Below are positions 63,341-64,000 of a stretch of 64,000 bases of DNA, one piece after another (within the stretch, counting starts at the first letter, position 1; each line of letters begins with the position of its first letter). Source of the stretch: Mesostigma viride (Eukaryota > Streptophyta > Mesostigmatophyceae > Mesostigmatales > Mesostigmataceae); NCBI GenBank assembly GCA_009746045.1, contig RPFO01000333.1, positions 26,001 to 90,000 of the forward strand. Reading direction: 5' to 3'. The notes under the pieces were generated by a model, which worked only from the letters and a program-made list of their open reading frames with translations, ran no database searches and was not told the origin of the DNA. Both the position numbers and the translations under genes were made by a program.

Positions 63341-64000
63341 ATCCGACGCCGCGCCAAAGTGTCCACGGTAATTCCCGGGAAAAAACGACTGAAATTTGCG
63401 CGCGGTGCATGTTGAGTGCAAATTTCATGGCGTCGAAGGCTATGGTGCGTGAAAATTTATTGTGCACGGATTACGAAGCCATTTCGCCCCAGATTTCGCT
63501 TGTTCGATCGGCATTGACGTAAGAAAGTTTATTCTGCCAAAAAAAAGGCGGCAAACTGTTATTTATTCATTGGATACGAGGGGAAACACGCAGCTGGCCA
63601 GTTTCTCACGGCTCGAGCGCACCGACCCGTGCGTCTTCAAGGTAACCTCTAGAGTAGATAAAGACGCTTGCAACGTATCCCCACACTTTGTAACGATTCC
63701 TAACATCATTTCGAAGAAGTTGAGTGTTTGTTTTCCCTTAATTTTGCGTTTCCATGTTGCACGCAATTTTTCCGAAAAAGTCAGAATTATAGGAGCGCTG
63801 ACAGGGGCAACCATGCATGTCGTGGATTTATTCGCTTTTACGCCATTTCTTGCAGATTTATGACTTCCCTTGGGGGGGTAAACATTGTCCGCTGCATGAA
63901 CTGCGGGCGGGGCTAGCTGGCGATGTCTTAGGTGTGCCCGGGGTGCGGGAGAACCAACAGCTACTGGTTTCTATCGTTGTAACCCGCTTTTTTATCGTCA
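63341..64000. other. No gene recognised
   Basis: A 133-codon open frame at 63462-63863 (+) has no recognisable domain, and its composition differs from the MSH3/MSI1 exons. It may be an exon running beyond the window or chance. Confidence 0.3.

Overview
The window is nuclear DNA of a eukaryote, most likely a green alga (Chlorophyta; no genus is claimed). The support is many short exons in GT-AG introns, two proteins with plant/animal-like MSI1/RBBP4 and MSH3 sequences, a TGTAA poly(A)-type signal downstream of two of the three genes (the usual chlorophyte signal), decayed LINE retrotransposons and very large minisatellites. No bacterial, organellar, CRISPR, rRNA or convincing tRNA feature is present.

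Layout. 1-1.6 kb: intergenic DNA with a MITE-like inverted-repeat element. About 1.7-4.8 kb: the 3' part of an unrecognised gene on the + strand, with a 62-bp minisatellite in its last intron. 4.8-18.5 kb: a graveyard of non-LTR retrotransposon pieces (endonuclease, reverse-transcriptase C-terminus, ORF1-like gene, 3' tails), plus a G/C-rich element bounded by perfect inverted repeats. 19.3-53.9 kb, - strand: one large gene, MSH3, reconstructed here as 21 exons with consistent phases and 1,180 codons. 54.5-58.5 kb, + strand: MSI1/RBBP4, 4 exons, 424 codons. 59.5-63.4 kb: more retrotransposon copies. 63.4-64 kb: nothing recognised.

How the genes fit together. MSH3 (MutS-beta subunit, with an N-terminal PCNA-binding motif) and MSI1 (histone chaperone of CAF-1 and other chromatin complexes) are divergently transcribed from a 533-bp gap holding a canonical E2F site. 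Both act at or behind replication forks, so shared S-phase control is plausible.

Main observation. At many exons the last few bases together with the 5' splice site have been tandemly duplicated. Copy number runs from 2-5 (MSH3 exons 1, 2 and 16; MSI1 exon 3) through 23-28 (first gene; MSI1 intron 2) to about 248 (MSH3 intron 7, 9.2 kb). Each unit carries a decoy copy of the donor. About 16 kb of the 34.6-kb MSH3 gene is tandem repeat, although not every array is donor-derived. MSH3 itself belongs to the pathway that processes repeat slippage loops.
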